From positions 62,001 to 126,000 of the forward strand of contig MAAS01000004.1 of assembly GCA_002162755.1 (NCBI GenBank): a stretch of 64,000 nt of DNA, written 5' to 3'. This DNA comes from Gammaproteobacteria bacterium 50_400_T64. Its GTDB lineage: Bacteria > Pseudomonadota > Gammaproteobacteria > Pseudomonadales > Porticoccaceae. The translations under genes were made by a program, and so were the position numbers. The notes under the pieces are model-generated. The model did not search any database. It was not told the origin of the DNA and saw only the letters and a list, made by a program, of their open reading frames with translations. This document shows, one piece after another, positions 45,235 through 54,459 of the stretch (its first letter is position 1; every line of letters starts with the position of its first letter).

Positions 45235-47370
45235 TTAAAGATCATAAGAAAGTGTCATTTTTATATTTCTTCCTGGCTCAAAATCCTGAAGGTTTAACGA
45301 ACCAAAACGAGGGTGAATACTGACACCGGTACGCGAAGATTGGGACGCATAAAATTCGTCGAAGATATTATCAACACCTAGCGTGAATGCCAGGCCATGG
45401 ACGGCATTAGGCTGCCAACGCAGGGAAACATTGTGTACATCAAAGCCTTTTTTACTGTTATCAAAAGAGGCACCACCGAGGTCTTTATGTGCATCCAGAT
45501 TACTCACAATCAAAGAATCCCAGTGTAATGCCAGGCCTTGAGAGGGAATATTGTAGTCAATATTGATGCTGACGGTATCACCCTGTTGACGATCTAATCG
45601 CGCACCATCCGTATTAGAGTATTCAGCTTCAGCGTCCAGGTCGCTTTTAGAAATAGAGTAGCTAATCAAGGTACGCAATTGACCAATAGTGTAACCAAGA
45701 TAAGCCTCCGTACCATAAACCCGCATATCACCAATATTGTCTTTCCAGCTACGCCCCCCTACCGATGGCGGCGGCGTTGCATAGTCGTAAATATAATCAT
45801 CAATATCCGTTTGGAACACAGTGATGCCCGCAAGAAAATTATCTGCGCCAAACACAGCATCTTCGAACATCAGGGAAAACTCAGTATTGAGCCCCGTTTC
45901 TTCTTTAATACCGGGGTTGGCCGTGTCATGAAGGCCTGCGCCCGTAAACACCTCACCAATTTCTGGCCCTTTAAAAAGCTGTGTCGTACTGAGTTTTAGT
46001 AGCAAGGCATGACTTAATTCATACTCTGCCGCCAAAGCTCCACTGATTTTGTCAAAGCCATCATCGACGACAGCTGAGTCGATGTCGTAGCTGTCGTAGC
46101 GAATACCGGGTATCAATGCCAACCGATCGGTTACCTGTATCAAGTCCTGAATAAAAATCGCCTGACTCGTGGCTTTCTCACTACCATTCTCAGACGTGCC
46201 CTTTAAATAGCTGGCCTTGTAGTCAGTATCGTAGCGAATAATTTCTGCACCGTAGGTGAGGATATGCATATCTAATGCGCTTTCTGCCAACAAGTTAAAG
46301 CCGCTGTTTTCTGCTTCTCCTTCAATATACCCTGCCGAATTGGCAAAACGCGGGTTAATAAGCCAGCCTGTTTCATCACGTTTTAATGTGCTGTCATTGT
46401 CAAACAAAGTGGCTTTTAATTGCGAATGCCCGCCCCACTCCAACTTATAATTAAGGCTCAGCGTGTCCCGTGAAAACTCCGTTGGCCATAGTAGCGGGAT
46501 GGCCAAATTGTTGGCGATGCCGATACCCGTTGCCAGGCCCATGTCGGGGCGCTGACTGTAGTCGCCTTCATCTTCATAGGATTCATACCCCAGTTCTAAC
46601 CGTTGGCTATCGGATATATTCCAGCCAAATTTGATCAAGCTATCATCGAGATCACCTGCCAAACCTTTTACGCTACCATTGGTTCCGGGAATCTCATTGC
46701 CATCACCACCTACAATTTTATTACCGCCCACTTCATAGTTGTCTCGATCGACAGAATTATAATAAGCCAGCACATCCAGACTTTTTGTTAGCTGGCCATA
46801 AGCGGTAACAGCATTACTGGTACCAGAATTATCACCATAGGACGTTTGCAGCCGGGCGCCAAACCTCTCGCCATCGCGCAATAGCTCATTCGCTGATTTT
46901 GTTTCGAAGCGCACCGCGCCACCTAAACCACCGTCAATAATAGAGTTGCTTCCAACCTGAACATCCACTGATTTAAGAATGTCAGCGTGTATTTGTAGAT
47001 TACCCATATGGTGGTACATGTAAGTATTCTGGTTTGCGCCATCGATGCTAATGCGCAAGTCCTTGTCATCCATGCTGCGAATAGTGATGCGCTGATTGAG
47101 TGAATGCGCGCCACCCACATCAACGCCCGGAATTGTGCGCAGTAAATCACTGACATGATCGGCTTGTTTAATGGCCAGCGTGTCTTCAGCTATCCCTATG
47201 GAAGACGCACTCACCTGGGTGCCCCACACGGTGACACTTTCAATTTCAAGGGGCGTGGGTGAGCTATCAGAGATGTGCTCTTCTTGCTCCGCAAAGGTGT
47301 AACTGGACGTCGATATTGATAGTACTAATAACCCAAAACAGCTGAGTTTCGTTGGTTTTACGTTTTCCAT
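45235..47370 (-). CDS. TonB-dependent outer-membrane receptor (heme/siderophore type)
   Basis: 711 residues. Signal peptide SCFGLLVLSISTSSYTFA before EQEEH. TonB-box-like IESVTVWGTQVSAS, then the plug domain: ADHVSDLLRTIPGVDVGGAH, LNQRITIRSMDDKDLRISID, VDVQVGSNSIIDGGLGGAVR. A 22-strand barrel follows, ending GRNIKMTLSYDL. The plug wording (IRSMDDKDLRISIDGANQ and GLGGAVRFETKSA) resembles hemoglobin/heme-transport receptors, but the ligand is not proven. A Fur-box-like sequence lies just upstream. Confidence 0.92.
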   Translation of the reverse strand: MENVKPTKLSCFGLLVLSISTSSYTFAEQEEHISDSSPTPLEIESVTVWGTQVSASSIGIAEDTLAIKQADHVSDLLRTIPGVDVGGAHSLNQRITIRSMDDKDLRISIDGANQNTYMYHHMGNLQIHADILKSVDVQVGSNSIIDGGLGGAVRFETKSANELLRDGERFGARLQTSYGDNSGTSNAVTAYGQLTKSLDVLAYYNSVDRDNYEVGGNKIVGGDGNEIPGTNGSVKGLAGDLDDSLIKFGWNISDSQRLELGYESYEDEGDYSQRPDMGLATGIGIANNLAIPLLWPTEFSRDTLSLNYKLEWGGHSQLKATLFDNDSTLKRDETGWLINPRFANSAGYIEGEAENSGFNLLAESALDMHILTYGAEIIRYDTDYKASYLKGTSENGSEKATSQAIFIQDLIQVTDRLALIPGIRYDSYDIDSAVVDDGFDKISGALAAEYELSHALLLKLSTTQLFKGPEIGEVFTGAGLHDTANPGIKEETGLNTEFSLMFEDAVFGADNFLAGITVFQTDIDDYIYDYATPPPSVGGRSWKDNIGDMRVYGTEAYLGYTIGQLRTLISYSISKSDLDAEAEYSNTDGARLDRQQGDTVSINIDYNIPSQGLALHWDSLIVSNLDAHKDLGGASFDNSKKGFDVHNVSLRWQPNAVHGLAFTLGVDNIFDEFYASQSSRTGVSIHPRFGSLNLQDFEPGRNIKMTLSYDL

Positions 47371-47794
47371 AAGGGTTTTCTCTGTGCACTAATAACTCAA
47401 TGAGCGGGCATACTACACCTTGATGATACTGATTATCAATACCATTCGCGTTTATAAGAGACCAGAGCAACCAGCCCTTTCAGCTGTCGGCGTGTACATT
47501 GCTATAAATAGAGGTTTTGGAAACCCGGCATTAAATAAAGGCCAGGCAGCAGGAGAAAGAGTCGTTAAATAATTTTTAAAAAAGGAGTTTTTCCACGCAA
47601 AAAACAGTAAAACCATCAGAACGCGAGCGAAACAATCATGAGAAAGCGACTAAAGAAGGGTCAAAATATCACTATAAAAACAGTGCTATTAATAGAAAAA
47701 ACAAAAGACTCGCTGCGTAAAATTTTATTCCCCACTAGCAGTGAGGAAGTAAACATTACGTTTATCCCTCCCTGAATGTGAATTAAAGGTCTCA
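47371..47794. other. Intergenic region between TonB receptor and efflux pump
   Basis: About 420 bases. Besides the Fur-like site at 47424-47442 there is a 45-codon rightward frame (47638-47775, MRKRLKKGQN...) with no ribosome-binding site and no recognised family; it is not called a gene. The rest is AT-rich and shows nothing definable. Confidence 0.5.
47424..47442 (-). promoter_or_regulatory. Fur-box-like site
   Basis: On the minus strand GGTATTGATAATCAGTATC, about 55 bases upstream of the TonB receptor start. It matches the 19-bp Fur consensus GATAATGATAATCATTATC at most positions, notably TGATAATCA. It supports iron-responsive control of the receptor. Confidence 0.7.
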
Positions 47795-49360
47795 TCAACC
47801 ATCCTTATTAATAGGCTCATTCGCAGGCTTGGGGCCAAGCTTGGCAGGAATAAACATCGCTAAAAACAACACCGGCACCACCACCCAGATACACACAATA
47901 AAGGTATCGTTAAGCCCCAGAGTGGAGGCCTGAACAGTCGCCAGATGCTCCGTCATCGCCCACATTGCCTGTTCATTGCCTGCACTCAATTGCTCGAGGG
48001 GAGCGAAAGCTTCACTTAATGCCGGGTTAAGAGGGTTCAAATCTTCCACCAGGCGCTGTCGATGAAAGGCCGTGCGCGACTGCCAAATACTAATGCCCAC
48101 GGCAATCCCGACACTGGTGGCAATGGTGCGGAAAAAGTTGAAAAAGCTGGCCGCCGAGGCAGTTCTCTCTTGCGACACGGAGCCCAATGAAATGACCATT
48201 AGTGGAGGAAACATCAAGGTGAACCCAATACCCATCACTACGCGAGCCCAGATAAATTGTTCAAAGGTTGAATCGGTGGTTGATTGGGCCTGTAGATAAA
48301 TCGCATACATCATCGCCAACGTGCCGGAAATAATCAGGTAGCGTAAATTGAGCCGGCCAATATTTTTACCCACCATCATCATGCCGACAATGGGCAGCAC
48401 ACTGGTGCCCGCCATCACCAGGCCCGACAGTGTTGCGGTGTAACCCAGGGCCGACTGCATCCAGATAGGATAAAGCACGGTGCTGGCAAAATAAGTGAAG
48501 TTAAAAATCACGCCCATGATGGACGCAATGACGAACACGGGGATTTTAAACAAACTGTAATCGATAATCGGATGGGGCTCGCGGCGCTCCCAAATCACAT
48601 AGCCAATGAAGGCAATAACGGCGATATTGAGCATTAATCGAATATCCGCCGAGGCCAGCCAGTCAAGTTCGTGCCCCTTGTCGAGCACCAGCTGAAACAA
48701 CAGCACCGTGCTTGCCAACAGGAACATACCTACCGCATCGACCGGCACCTTTTGAATGGGCGTTTCCATATGGCTCATGCTGGTCCAGACAATCCACGCG
48801 GCGAGAAAACCGATGGGGATATTCAGGTAAAAAATCCACGGCCAGCCAATACCATCAGTAATAACGCCGCCTAAAACCGGGCCGAGCACTGGCGCAATGG
48901 TCGAGGCGATACTCCATAAACCGATGGCCATGCCGTGCTTCTCAGGCGGGAATATACGCAGTAAAACGGTTTGCGACAGGGGCACAATCAAACCGCTAGA
49001 CAGACCTTGCAGGGCGCGAAAAAACACCAGCATTTCCATACTAGTGCTCATGCCGCAGGCCCAGGAGGTCAACGAAAACATCATTACGGATACGGTAAAC
49101 GTACGCACCTCGCCGTAACGTTTGCACACCCACGGGGTGAGCGGTAAAACAATCGCCAGACACACACTGTAGATGGTGAGAATCCAGGTGCCCTGCGATG
49201 GCGACGCACCCAGGGTGCCGGAAATAGACGGCACCGCCACCACGGCAATGGTGAGGTCGAGTACATTCATAAAGTTAGCGGCAGTAATCGCAAATGCCGT
49301 AATCATTAAGGGTAAACGTGGGATTTGTGCGGGCGGGGCTGCTGCCGTAACTGCTGTCAT
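47795..49360 (-). CDS. DHA2-family drug efflux transporter (EmrB/QacA-like)
   Basis: 521 residues from ATG 49360 (a start 39 bases earlier is possible). About 14 membrane helices. Motif D1-like NFMNVLDLTIAVVAVPSISG (residues about 30-50), motif A CKRYGEVRTF, motif C GPVLGGVITDGIGWPWIFYL (antiporter signature). The family exports drugs, bile salts or metabolites by proton antiport. The EmrA-like fusion protein usually encoded upstream is absent, so it may work alone or with a remote partner. A short leader of Ala/Pro residues precedes helix 1. Confidence 0.9.
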   Translation of the reverse strand: MTAVTAAAPPAQIPRLPLMITAFAITAANFMNVLDLTIAVVAVPSISGTLGASPSQGTWILTIYSVCLAIVLPLTPWVCKRYGEVRTFTVSVMMFSLTSWACGMSTSMEMLVFFRALQGLSSGLIVPLSQTVLLRIFPPEKHGMAIGLWSIASTIAPVLGPVLGGVITDGIGWPWIFYLNIPIGFLAAWIVWTSMSHMETPIQKVPVDAVGMFLLASTVLLFQLVLDKGHELDWLASADIRLMLNIAVIAFIGYVIWERREPHPIIDYSLFKIPVFVIASIMGVIFNFTYFASTVLYPIWMQSALGYTATLSGLVMAGTSVLPIVGMMMVGKNIGRLNLRYLIISGTLAMMYAIYLQAQSTTDSTFEQFIWARVVMGIGFTLMFPPLMVISLGSVSQERTASAASFFNFFRTIATSVGIAVGISIWQSRTAFHRQRLVEDLNPLNPALSEAFAPLEQLSAGNEQAMWAMTEHLATVQASTLGLNDTFIVCIWVVVPVLFLAMFIPAKLGPKPANEPINKDG

Positions 49361-49603
49361 AGATTGCCTGTATCTCAATGCCATAGCTGACCGGGTCATC
49401 TCGAGGCGAGAATCAAAACTAAAGCAGGCAATTGAAACGGGTGTTTATAAATTGTAGGAGGCAGGAGGTTATCGGCAGCCCGTTGACAAGTCAACGTTTA
49501 TTGTCAATCTCTTTACTTAAGTGAGGAATTTACGGTGAGAAGTGAGGGGTTTTTAAAAGTTAAAGTGAATGCCGGAGTTGCAGGAAAATAACAAAGAAAG
49601 GAA

Positions 49604-49633
49604 GTTAAGGGTCGCGTTGAAACGACCCTTAAC
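49604..49633 (-). terminator. Terminator after the CoA-transferase gene
   Basis: Perfect 11-bp stem GTTAAGGGTCG (49604-49614) with its complement (49623-49633) and an 8-base loop. On the minus strand it follows the CoA-transferase stop by about 20 bases and is followed by a T-rich run (TTCCTTTCTTTGTTATTTT). Confidence 0.75.
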
Positions 49634-49653
49634 GGGCAATCAACTTCTAACAA

Positions 49654-50820
49654 TCAACTACCGAAAACGCCCTTCTCTTTCATCGCCTGAATTTGCTCAG
49701 GTGTGAAGCCCAGCTCCAGCGCGACAGCCTCGTTATCAGCACCCAGCTCAGGAGCCAAAAAGTTCACCTTCCCCGGCTCATTCTTAAACTTAATGGGAAT
49801 ACCAATATGCTCGCGGCCCTGCTCGTCTTCAATAATCATTTCCCGTGCACGGATTTGCGGATCATCCGCCCCCTCACGTAAATTGTTGACCGGTGCAAAG
49901 GCCGCTTCAACTCCGTCGAACCAGACAACCCACTCGGCCTGGGTTTTCGTCAGGAAGGTTTCCGTGAGGAATTCCTTTACCAGGTTCTGAGTCGGCCCGG
50001 GAGGCGGCTCGCAGAAAGGAATTAAATCGGGGCGTTCCATTTTATTCAGCACTTCAATAGCGAAATGCATTTCAGACGCACCCAGCACCACGTATTTATT
50101 ATCTTTGGTTTCGTAGATGTTATACATCGCATAACCACCCCAGGTGCGCTCCTCTTTCACCACCGGCGGCTTTTTCTCGCTAAACACCGTACCCATATTA
50201 TTCGGCACACAGGCGATTAATGAATCCATCATCGCCAGATCAATATAGTCACCCTCGCCCGTTTCCTTGCGACGCAACAGGGCCATTAGCACACCCGACA
50301 GGCCCATCATCGAACAGAGCATGTCAGCATTGGGAATAGCCGGAATCGCCGGCTTGCCATCGAAACCCAAATTAACACTGAGAATACCGGCATAAGCCTC
50401 GGTCGCCAGATCGTGGGCGGGCTTCTTAATGTAGGGGCCAGTCTGGCCGAAGGCCGACAGAGAGGCGTAAACAATGCCGGGATTGCGGGCTTTAATGGAC
50501 TCATAATCAACACCCAAACGGGCAGCAACACCGGGGCGGAAGGCTTCAATCACCACATCGGCAGACTCGGCCAGCTTAAGGGCCATCTCTTTGCCCTCAT
50601 CCGTTTTCAAATTGAGCTGAATACTTTTCTTGCCGCGATGAGTGTTGGAAAAATACACCGTCATGCCGTCGATCTTGGGGCCAATCTCACGATTTGGCTC
50701 GCCGCCGTTAATAGGCTCGAGTTTAATCACCTCAGCGCCGTGGTCAGCCATCATCTGCGTCAGCAGCGGCCCCGGTAAAAACAGCGATAAATCGAGAACT
50801 TTAATACCTTCCAGTTTCAT
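49654..50820 (-). CDS. Family III CoA-transferase (CaiB/BaiF)
   Basis: 388 residues from ATG 50820, with AAAGGTG upstream. Family III enzymes move CoA between carboxylic acids. Signature blocks: LEGIKVLDLSLFLPGPLLTQ, MMADHGAEVIKLEPINGGEP, ADVVIEAFRPGVAARLGVDY, GIVYASLSAFGQTGPY, and the catalytic Asp region KKPAHDLATEAYAG. The C-terminal domain contains AEWVVWFDGVEAAFAPVNNL. It stands alone, divergent from the HAD hydrolase; the acid substrate cannot be told from the sequence. Confidence 0.94.
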   Translation of the reverse strand: MKLEGIKVLDLSLFLPGPLLTQMMADHGAEVIKLEPINGGEPNREIGPKIDGMTVYFSNTHRGKKSIQLNLKTDEGKEMALKLAESADVVIEAFRPGVAARLGVDYESIKARNPGIVYASLSAFGQTGPYIKKPAHDLATEAYAGILSVNLGFDGKPAIPAIPNADMLCSMMGLSGVLMALLRRKETGEGDYIDLAMMDSLIACVPNNMGTVFSEKKPPVVKEERTWGGYAMYNIYETKDNKYVVLGASEMHFAIEVLNKMERPDLIPFCEPPPGPTQNLVKEFLTETFLTKTQAEWVVWFDGVEAAFAPVNNLREGADDPQIRAREMIIEDEQGREHIGIPIKFKNEPGKVNFLAPELGADNEAVALELGFTPEQIQAMKEKGVFGS

Positions 50821-51060
50821 GCAATACACCTTTATAACGTAAGACAACAGAGCGAAGCGACGATGGGCCGGTGCAAACGCGAACAAGAATGCACCGGCAT
50901 TCCGGGCGGCAAGGATATTAGCCTGAGGGCTGCCTGTCTACGCCTTCGATTTGCAGCCCCTTGCCCCAGCCCCTATTATGACGGCCCCTTATTCATACCC
51001 CTCTATATTTCTCAAAACTGAGGGAGAGACAACTTACCCTTGCTGGGAGCAAATCGAACC

Positions 51061-51702
51061 ATGACTATAGAAGCAATACTTTGGGATTTCGGCGGTGTTA
51101 TCACCTCCTCCCCCTTCGAATCCTTTAATCGTTTTGAAGAGAAAAACGGCTACTCGAAAGACTTTATTCGCGGCATTAACTCCACCAACCCCGAAACCAA
51201 TGCCTGGGCACTGTTTGAATCCAGCCAAATATCGGTCGAAGAATTTGACGGCGCTTTCGAAAAAGAATCCCGCGCCGCCGGCCATGTCATTACCGGTAAC
51301 GAAGTCATTAAACTGCTCGCCGGCAATGTGCGCCCACGCATGATCGAAGTGCTTAAGCGCTGCAAGCAGGACTATAAAATATCCTGCCTCACCAACAACG
51401 TGCGCGCCGGCAAGGGCCCAGGCATGTCTCGCTCACCAGAAAATGCCGCCGAAGTGAAAGCCGCGATGAGCCTCTTCGACTACGTTATCGAATCAAGTAA
51501 AGAAGGCATGCGCAAACCCCAGCCTGAGATTTACCTGCTCGCCTGTGAGCGCATGGGTGTAGACCCAGCCAATGTGGTGTATCTCGATGACCTGGGGATT
51601 AACCTGAAGCCTGCGCGGAAACTGGGTATGACGACGATTAAAGTGTTGTCGCAGGATCAGGCGATTGAAGATTTGAGTGCGGTGTTGGGTATTGGTTTAT
51701 AA
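51061..51702 (+). CDS. HAD-superfamily hydrolase (IA, epoxide-hydrolase N-domain/ACAD10-like)
   Basis: 213 residues from ATG 51061 with GGGAG about 10 bases upstream. HAD motif I is WDFGGVITSSP (the second Asp of DxD is Gly), motif II is CLTNNVRAG, motif III KPQPEIYLLACERMG, and motif IV VVYLDDLGINLKPAR. The cap (EKNGYSKDFIRGINSTNPET) matches the subgroup that includes the phosphatase-like domain of soluble epoxide hydrolases and ACAD10. The missing second Asp may lower phosphatase activity. Substrate unknown. Confidence 0.9.
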   Translation: MTIEAILWDFGGVITSSPFESFNRFEEKNGYSKDFIRGINSTNPETNAWALFESSQISVEEFDGAFEKESRAAGHVITGNEVIKLLAGNVRPRMIEVLKRCKQDYKISCLTNNVRAGKGPGMSRSPENAAEVKAAMSLFDYVIESSKEGMRKPQPEIYLLACERMGVDPANVVYLDDLGINLKPARKLGMTTIKVLSQDQAIEDLSAVLGIGL

Positions 51703-51849
51703 ATAGGATTGGTGGGGCACGACTTAAACGAGGGCTTTCACGTTATTAACGCCCGCCTCAACTGCCGTAGGCCAATGGTGCCTTTTGTACATTTTTTACA
51801 CAAAAGGTGACAGTGACCGGAGGTCAGATTGCAGGCGCTTGCTCAGCCG

Positions 51850-52185
51850 TTACATGCTAGCTTCACGATTTAGAGCATCTGAAGCCCACTGATTAATACT
51901 TAAGCCACTTAACTCTGCAGCAGTCGCAACTGCTGCATGTATTTCCGGGCGCAACCTAAGCATGAGTTTGCCAGAATATGGCTTTTGAGGTGTTTTATCC
52001 ACCGCTTTACAGGTTTCTAAGTAGTCTTCAACAGCCTCTTCAAATGCTTCTTTTAATTCAGAAACAGACTCACCATGAAAGCCAACCGTATCTTGAATAC
52101 CCGCAATATGGCCAATAAAACACTCATCTTCAGAGCTAAACTCAATACGAGCAGCGTAGCCTTGGTAGCTTAAAGAATTATTCAT
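51850..52185 (-). CDS. hicB: HicB-family antitoxin
   Basis: 111 residues. The N-terminal partially degraded RNase-H-like domain is seen in LSYQGYAARIEFSSEDECFI, GHIAGIQDTVGFHGESVSEL and FEEAVEDYLETCK. The C-terminal ribbon-helix-helix is KLMLRLRPEIHAAVATAAEL and SGLSINQWASDALNRE. It blocks HicA and represses the operon. The start overlaps the hicA stop by four bases, with hicA first as in many loci. Confidence 0.94.
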   Translation of the reverse strand: MNNSLSYQGYAARIEFSSEDECFIGHIAGIQDTVGFHGESVSELKEAFEEAVEDYLETCKAVDKTPQKPYSGKLMLRLRPEIHAAVATAAELSGLSINQWASDALNREASM

Positions 52186-52436
52186 GGTTCAACTCCCAAT
52201 TGTTTAAGAAATGTGCGCGCATTCCTTACCTGGTAGGGTAAGGCTTCTTTTTTAGGATGAGGTCGATGAAACGTAGCAATGATGCCATCTTTATGGAATC
52301 TTACTCGAGAGCCATTACCTTCAATCACATCTGCACCGGCAGATATAAGAAGAGATTCAATCTCCTTCCACACCATTGAGGCAGAAACCGGATCTTTAAA
52401 GATCGTAGCAAGTGTGCGCTTTTGTTTAGAGTTCAT
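52182..52436 (-). CDS. hicA: HicA-family toxin
   Basis: 84 residues. Double-stranded-RNA-binding-like mRNA interferase: a helical N-terminus with MVWKEIESLLISAGADVIEG, then GNGSRVRFHKDGIIATFHRP and HPKKEALPYQVRNARTFLKQ. In small HicA proteins the catalytic His follows Gly-Ser; here the matching residue is Arg (GSR), and other histidines lie at FHKDG and FHRPH, as in the longer HicA subgroup. Paired with hicB. No obvious promoter sequence was assigned. Confidence 0.92.
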   Translation of the reverse strand: MNSKQKRTLATIFKDPVSASMVWKEIESLLISAGADVIEGNGSRVRFHKDGIIATFHRPHPKKEALPYQVRNARTFLKQLGVEP

Positions 52437-52764
52437 TAGCCAATGATATCACGAAACGATATCATCACAAGGGCGCGATTTGAGGACTGGACGCCTTTAG
52501 AACGCGATTGCTGGAGCTACTAAGCAGCGGAAAAAATCTATGGAAAACCTATGGGGTCAGGACTCGATTAATTTCACCCTTCAGGCAGTTTTCTGACTGG
52601 CGACCCCCTCCTCTTAGCCTTGGAAACACCGGTCGCATATCGATAACAGGTACGTTCCGAGTCAATCAGCGTGGCTTTGTAACGCCCTCCCCATAGGCTG
52701 CCAGTACGTTTTTAGGGTGGGTGTCCTAGCTAAGTTTCAAATTGACCGCTTGGGCTTTGTTAAC
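52437..52764. mobile_element. Remnant of a REP-associated tyrosine (RayT/Y1) transposase gene
   Basis: About 330 bases without an intact gene. On the minus strand, from about 52710 to the stop at 52574, one frame encodes KRTGSLWGGRYKATLIDSER, TCYRYATGVSKAKRRG and a basic end LPEG. The block matches the WEGRYKATLIDSE-x-YLL-x-CYRYIE region of Y1/RayT transposases with an internal gap; the catalytic HUH part is missing. A GGGGTCAGGACTC motif at 52553-52565, typical of the borders of these elements, lies at the end of the fragment. Confidence 0.75.
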
Positions 52765-53247
52765 TCATGCCGCTGCCGTGTTTAACGATATGGATTCAGA
52801 AACGACAGTTATTAATTTCCGTGCTGCTCTTATAGCCTCTTCTAGCTCGCGAAATGTCACATTTACTCCAGTGCTGTGTGCCACATCATGGCGGCCAGAT
52901 ACTGCATTGTTGTAAATTGTTACATCTTTATCATCAATATTGTTATTCAAGTATTCCTTAGCTTCCCTTCCAAAATGGCCGACAAATCCCGCGACCTCAC
53001 CTTTTCCTATGCTTCGCAATACTTTCTTACAAGTGGCTACAGCATAGTTTTTCAATGCTATGTCATCAGCAATATCAGCTCTTCTCTCTACAACGCCATA
53101 TATTTCTTGCTGGACATCTGCACACATAATCACCAGGATATGCTGAGTAAGATAAGACTCAATCTCTGAACCCCAAGCATTACTTACATTTAAATGTTCT
53201 TGGCAATTATCAAACGCCAGTTGTGTCCTAAGGAGTAGGTTTTCCAT
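52765..53247 (-). CDS. HEPN-domain protein (candidate RNase of a DUF262-HEPN pair)
   Basis: 160 residues, all-helical. The HEPN catalytic motif R-x4-H is present as RHDVAH (R119, H124) in NAVSGRHDVAHSTG, the usual position in RiboL-PSP-HEPN-type proteins. The C-terminal helix follows (FRELEEAIRAARKLI). Such HEPN proteins are metal-independent RNases used in toxin-antitoxin and abortive-infection systems. It starts 9 bases after the DUF262 stop and is cotranscribed with it. Function is inferred from motif and context. Confidence 0.8.
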   Translation of the reverse strand: MENLLLRTQLAFDNCQEHLNVSNAWGSEIESYLTQHILVIMCADVQQEIYGVVERRADIADDIALKNYAVATCKKVLRSIGKGEVAGFVGHFGREAKEYLNNNIDDKDVTIYNNAVSGRHDVAHSTGVNVTFRELEEAIRAARKLITVVSESISLNTAAA

Positions 53248-53256
53248 AAGAATTCC

Positions 53257-54309
53257 TTAGCCCGCAAATATATCTAGCGTACGCTGAAATCTTAGGTATA
53301 AAGTTTTCCCGTCACTTGTGTTAATAGTTGCGGTTTCCAAAAAATCAGGGTCTGTTACTAATAACTGGTATCCTGTAACTAGGTTCCCGTTATCACCGAG
53401 TTCAGCCACCGCGTTAAATATTGAGTCCATTGCTGCATAGTTAATCCGCCCCCTTAGATGAAACGGCTTTTCCGGCAATTGATTGGCGATAATCTCACAT
53501 GTGTTTGTAAATATTTCCCTAAGTTCATTAAGCTTCGCATCACGTTTGTTGGTGTCCATTTTCTTGATTTTAGCCATAAATCCGTTCAAATAACCCTTCA
53601 TTGGCTTATCATATTCTTTCCATGACTCATGGAGAGATAAACACCTTAATACAAGCTCCACATCTCTAAGGCGCTTATCCATTTTTGGTTTGAAAATCAT
53701 CTTGCGCCAATTCTCATCACCATTAAGCTCTTCAAGCAAAGCAAACAGCTCACCAAAATAAACGCATTTCCGTATTTCCATCGGATTAAGGTTTATACCG
53801 CCGGTATTTAATCGTTCAAAGATATGATAAATACTTGAATCATCCTCCGGGTCTAATTGCTGGACAACAGTTGCTCGCAAAACAGTGTCATTTAGCTGAA
53901 ATCGGTCACTATCCTCAAGGTCTGTGTACGTTTTACCTTCCCATTTAGGAAGAACATTTTTTAATCTAAATATTTTTTCGTCGAATTCATTTTTAAAAAA
54001 TCTGATGGCAGACAAAATTCTTTGCTGTCCATCAATCACAGCAAGCTTGTTGGATTTTCTATCCTTGTACAAAAAAACTCCAGGCACCGGAAGGCCTAGA
54101 AGAAATGACTCAATTAACTTACTTGCTTTAACTTGATCCCAGACATAGCTCCTTTGAAACTCAGGTATCTCAATCTGTCCTTCATCCCATTTATCAAGAT
54201 ATCCCTTGAGGGTTATATCAGCCGGGTACGAATTAATTTGATACGAGAATACATCTTGCTCTTGATCTTCACTCTCTTCTGTTTCATCAACTACCCATTC
54301 TTCCATCAT
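53257..54309 (-). CDS. DUF262 (GmrS-like, ParB/Srx fold) protein
   Basis: 350 residues from ATG 54309, behind GAGG. An acidic N-terminus (VVDETEESEDQEQD) precedes the DUF262 domain: IEIPEFQRSYVWDQVKASKL (about residues 48-67), ESFLLGLPVPGVFLYKD and the nucleotide-binding/nuclease motif KLAVIDGQQRILSAI (D-G-Q-Q-R). HIFERLNTGGINLNPMEIRK continues the family pattern. DUF262 proteins occur in GmrSD-type restriction and related defence genes. The DUF1524 HNH domain usual in GmrD is absent, and a HEPN gene follows instead. Confidence 0.88.
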   Translation of the reverse strand: MMEEWVVDETEESEDQEQDVFSYQINSYPADITLKGYLDKWDEGQIEIPEFQRSYVWDQVKASKLIESFLLGLPVPGVFLYKDRKSNKLAVIDGQQRILSAIRFFKNEFDEKIFRLKNVLPKWEGKTYTDLEDSDRFQLNDTVLRATVVQQLDPEDDSSIYHIFERLNTGGINLNPMEIRKCVYFGELFALLEELNGDENWRKMIFKPKMDKRLRDVELVLRCLSLHESWKEYDKPMKGYLNGFMAKIKKMDTNKRDAKLNELREIFTNTCEIIANQLPEKPFHLRGRINYAAMDSIFNAVAELGDNGNLVTGYQLLVTDPDFLETATINTSDGKTLYLRFQRTLDIFAG

Positions 54310-54459
54310 TTTCAATCCTCAAATTTCATATCTGTGTTTAGTTTCGAGGGTTAACCCCTATGTAGCCGGCAGTTTTTGGACAACCGGAACTTGCCCTAGT
54401 ACGTCTTATGCCATTTTCTGATAATGATGAAAGTCTTGAATGCTCTTAAACTCATCTTT

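Noticed and set aside
47638-47775. 45-codon frame MRKRLKKGQN upstream of the efflux gene
   Set aside because: No ribosome-binding site and no recognised family; kept only as a note in the intergenic entry.
51781-51807. Terminator CCTTTTGT...ACAAAAGG after the HAD gene
   Set aside because: Eight-base AT-rich stem without a T-run; possible but not supported enough.
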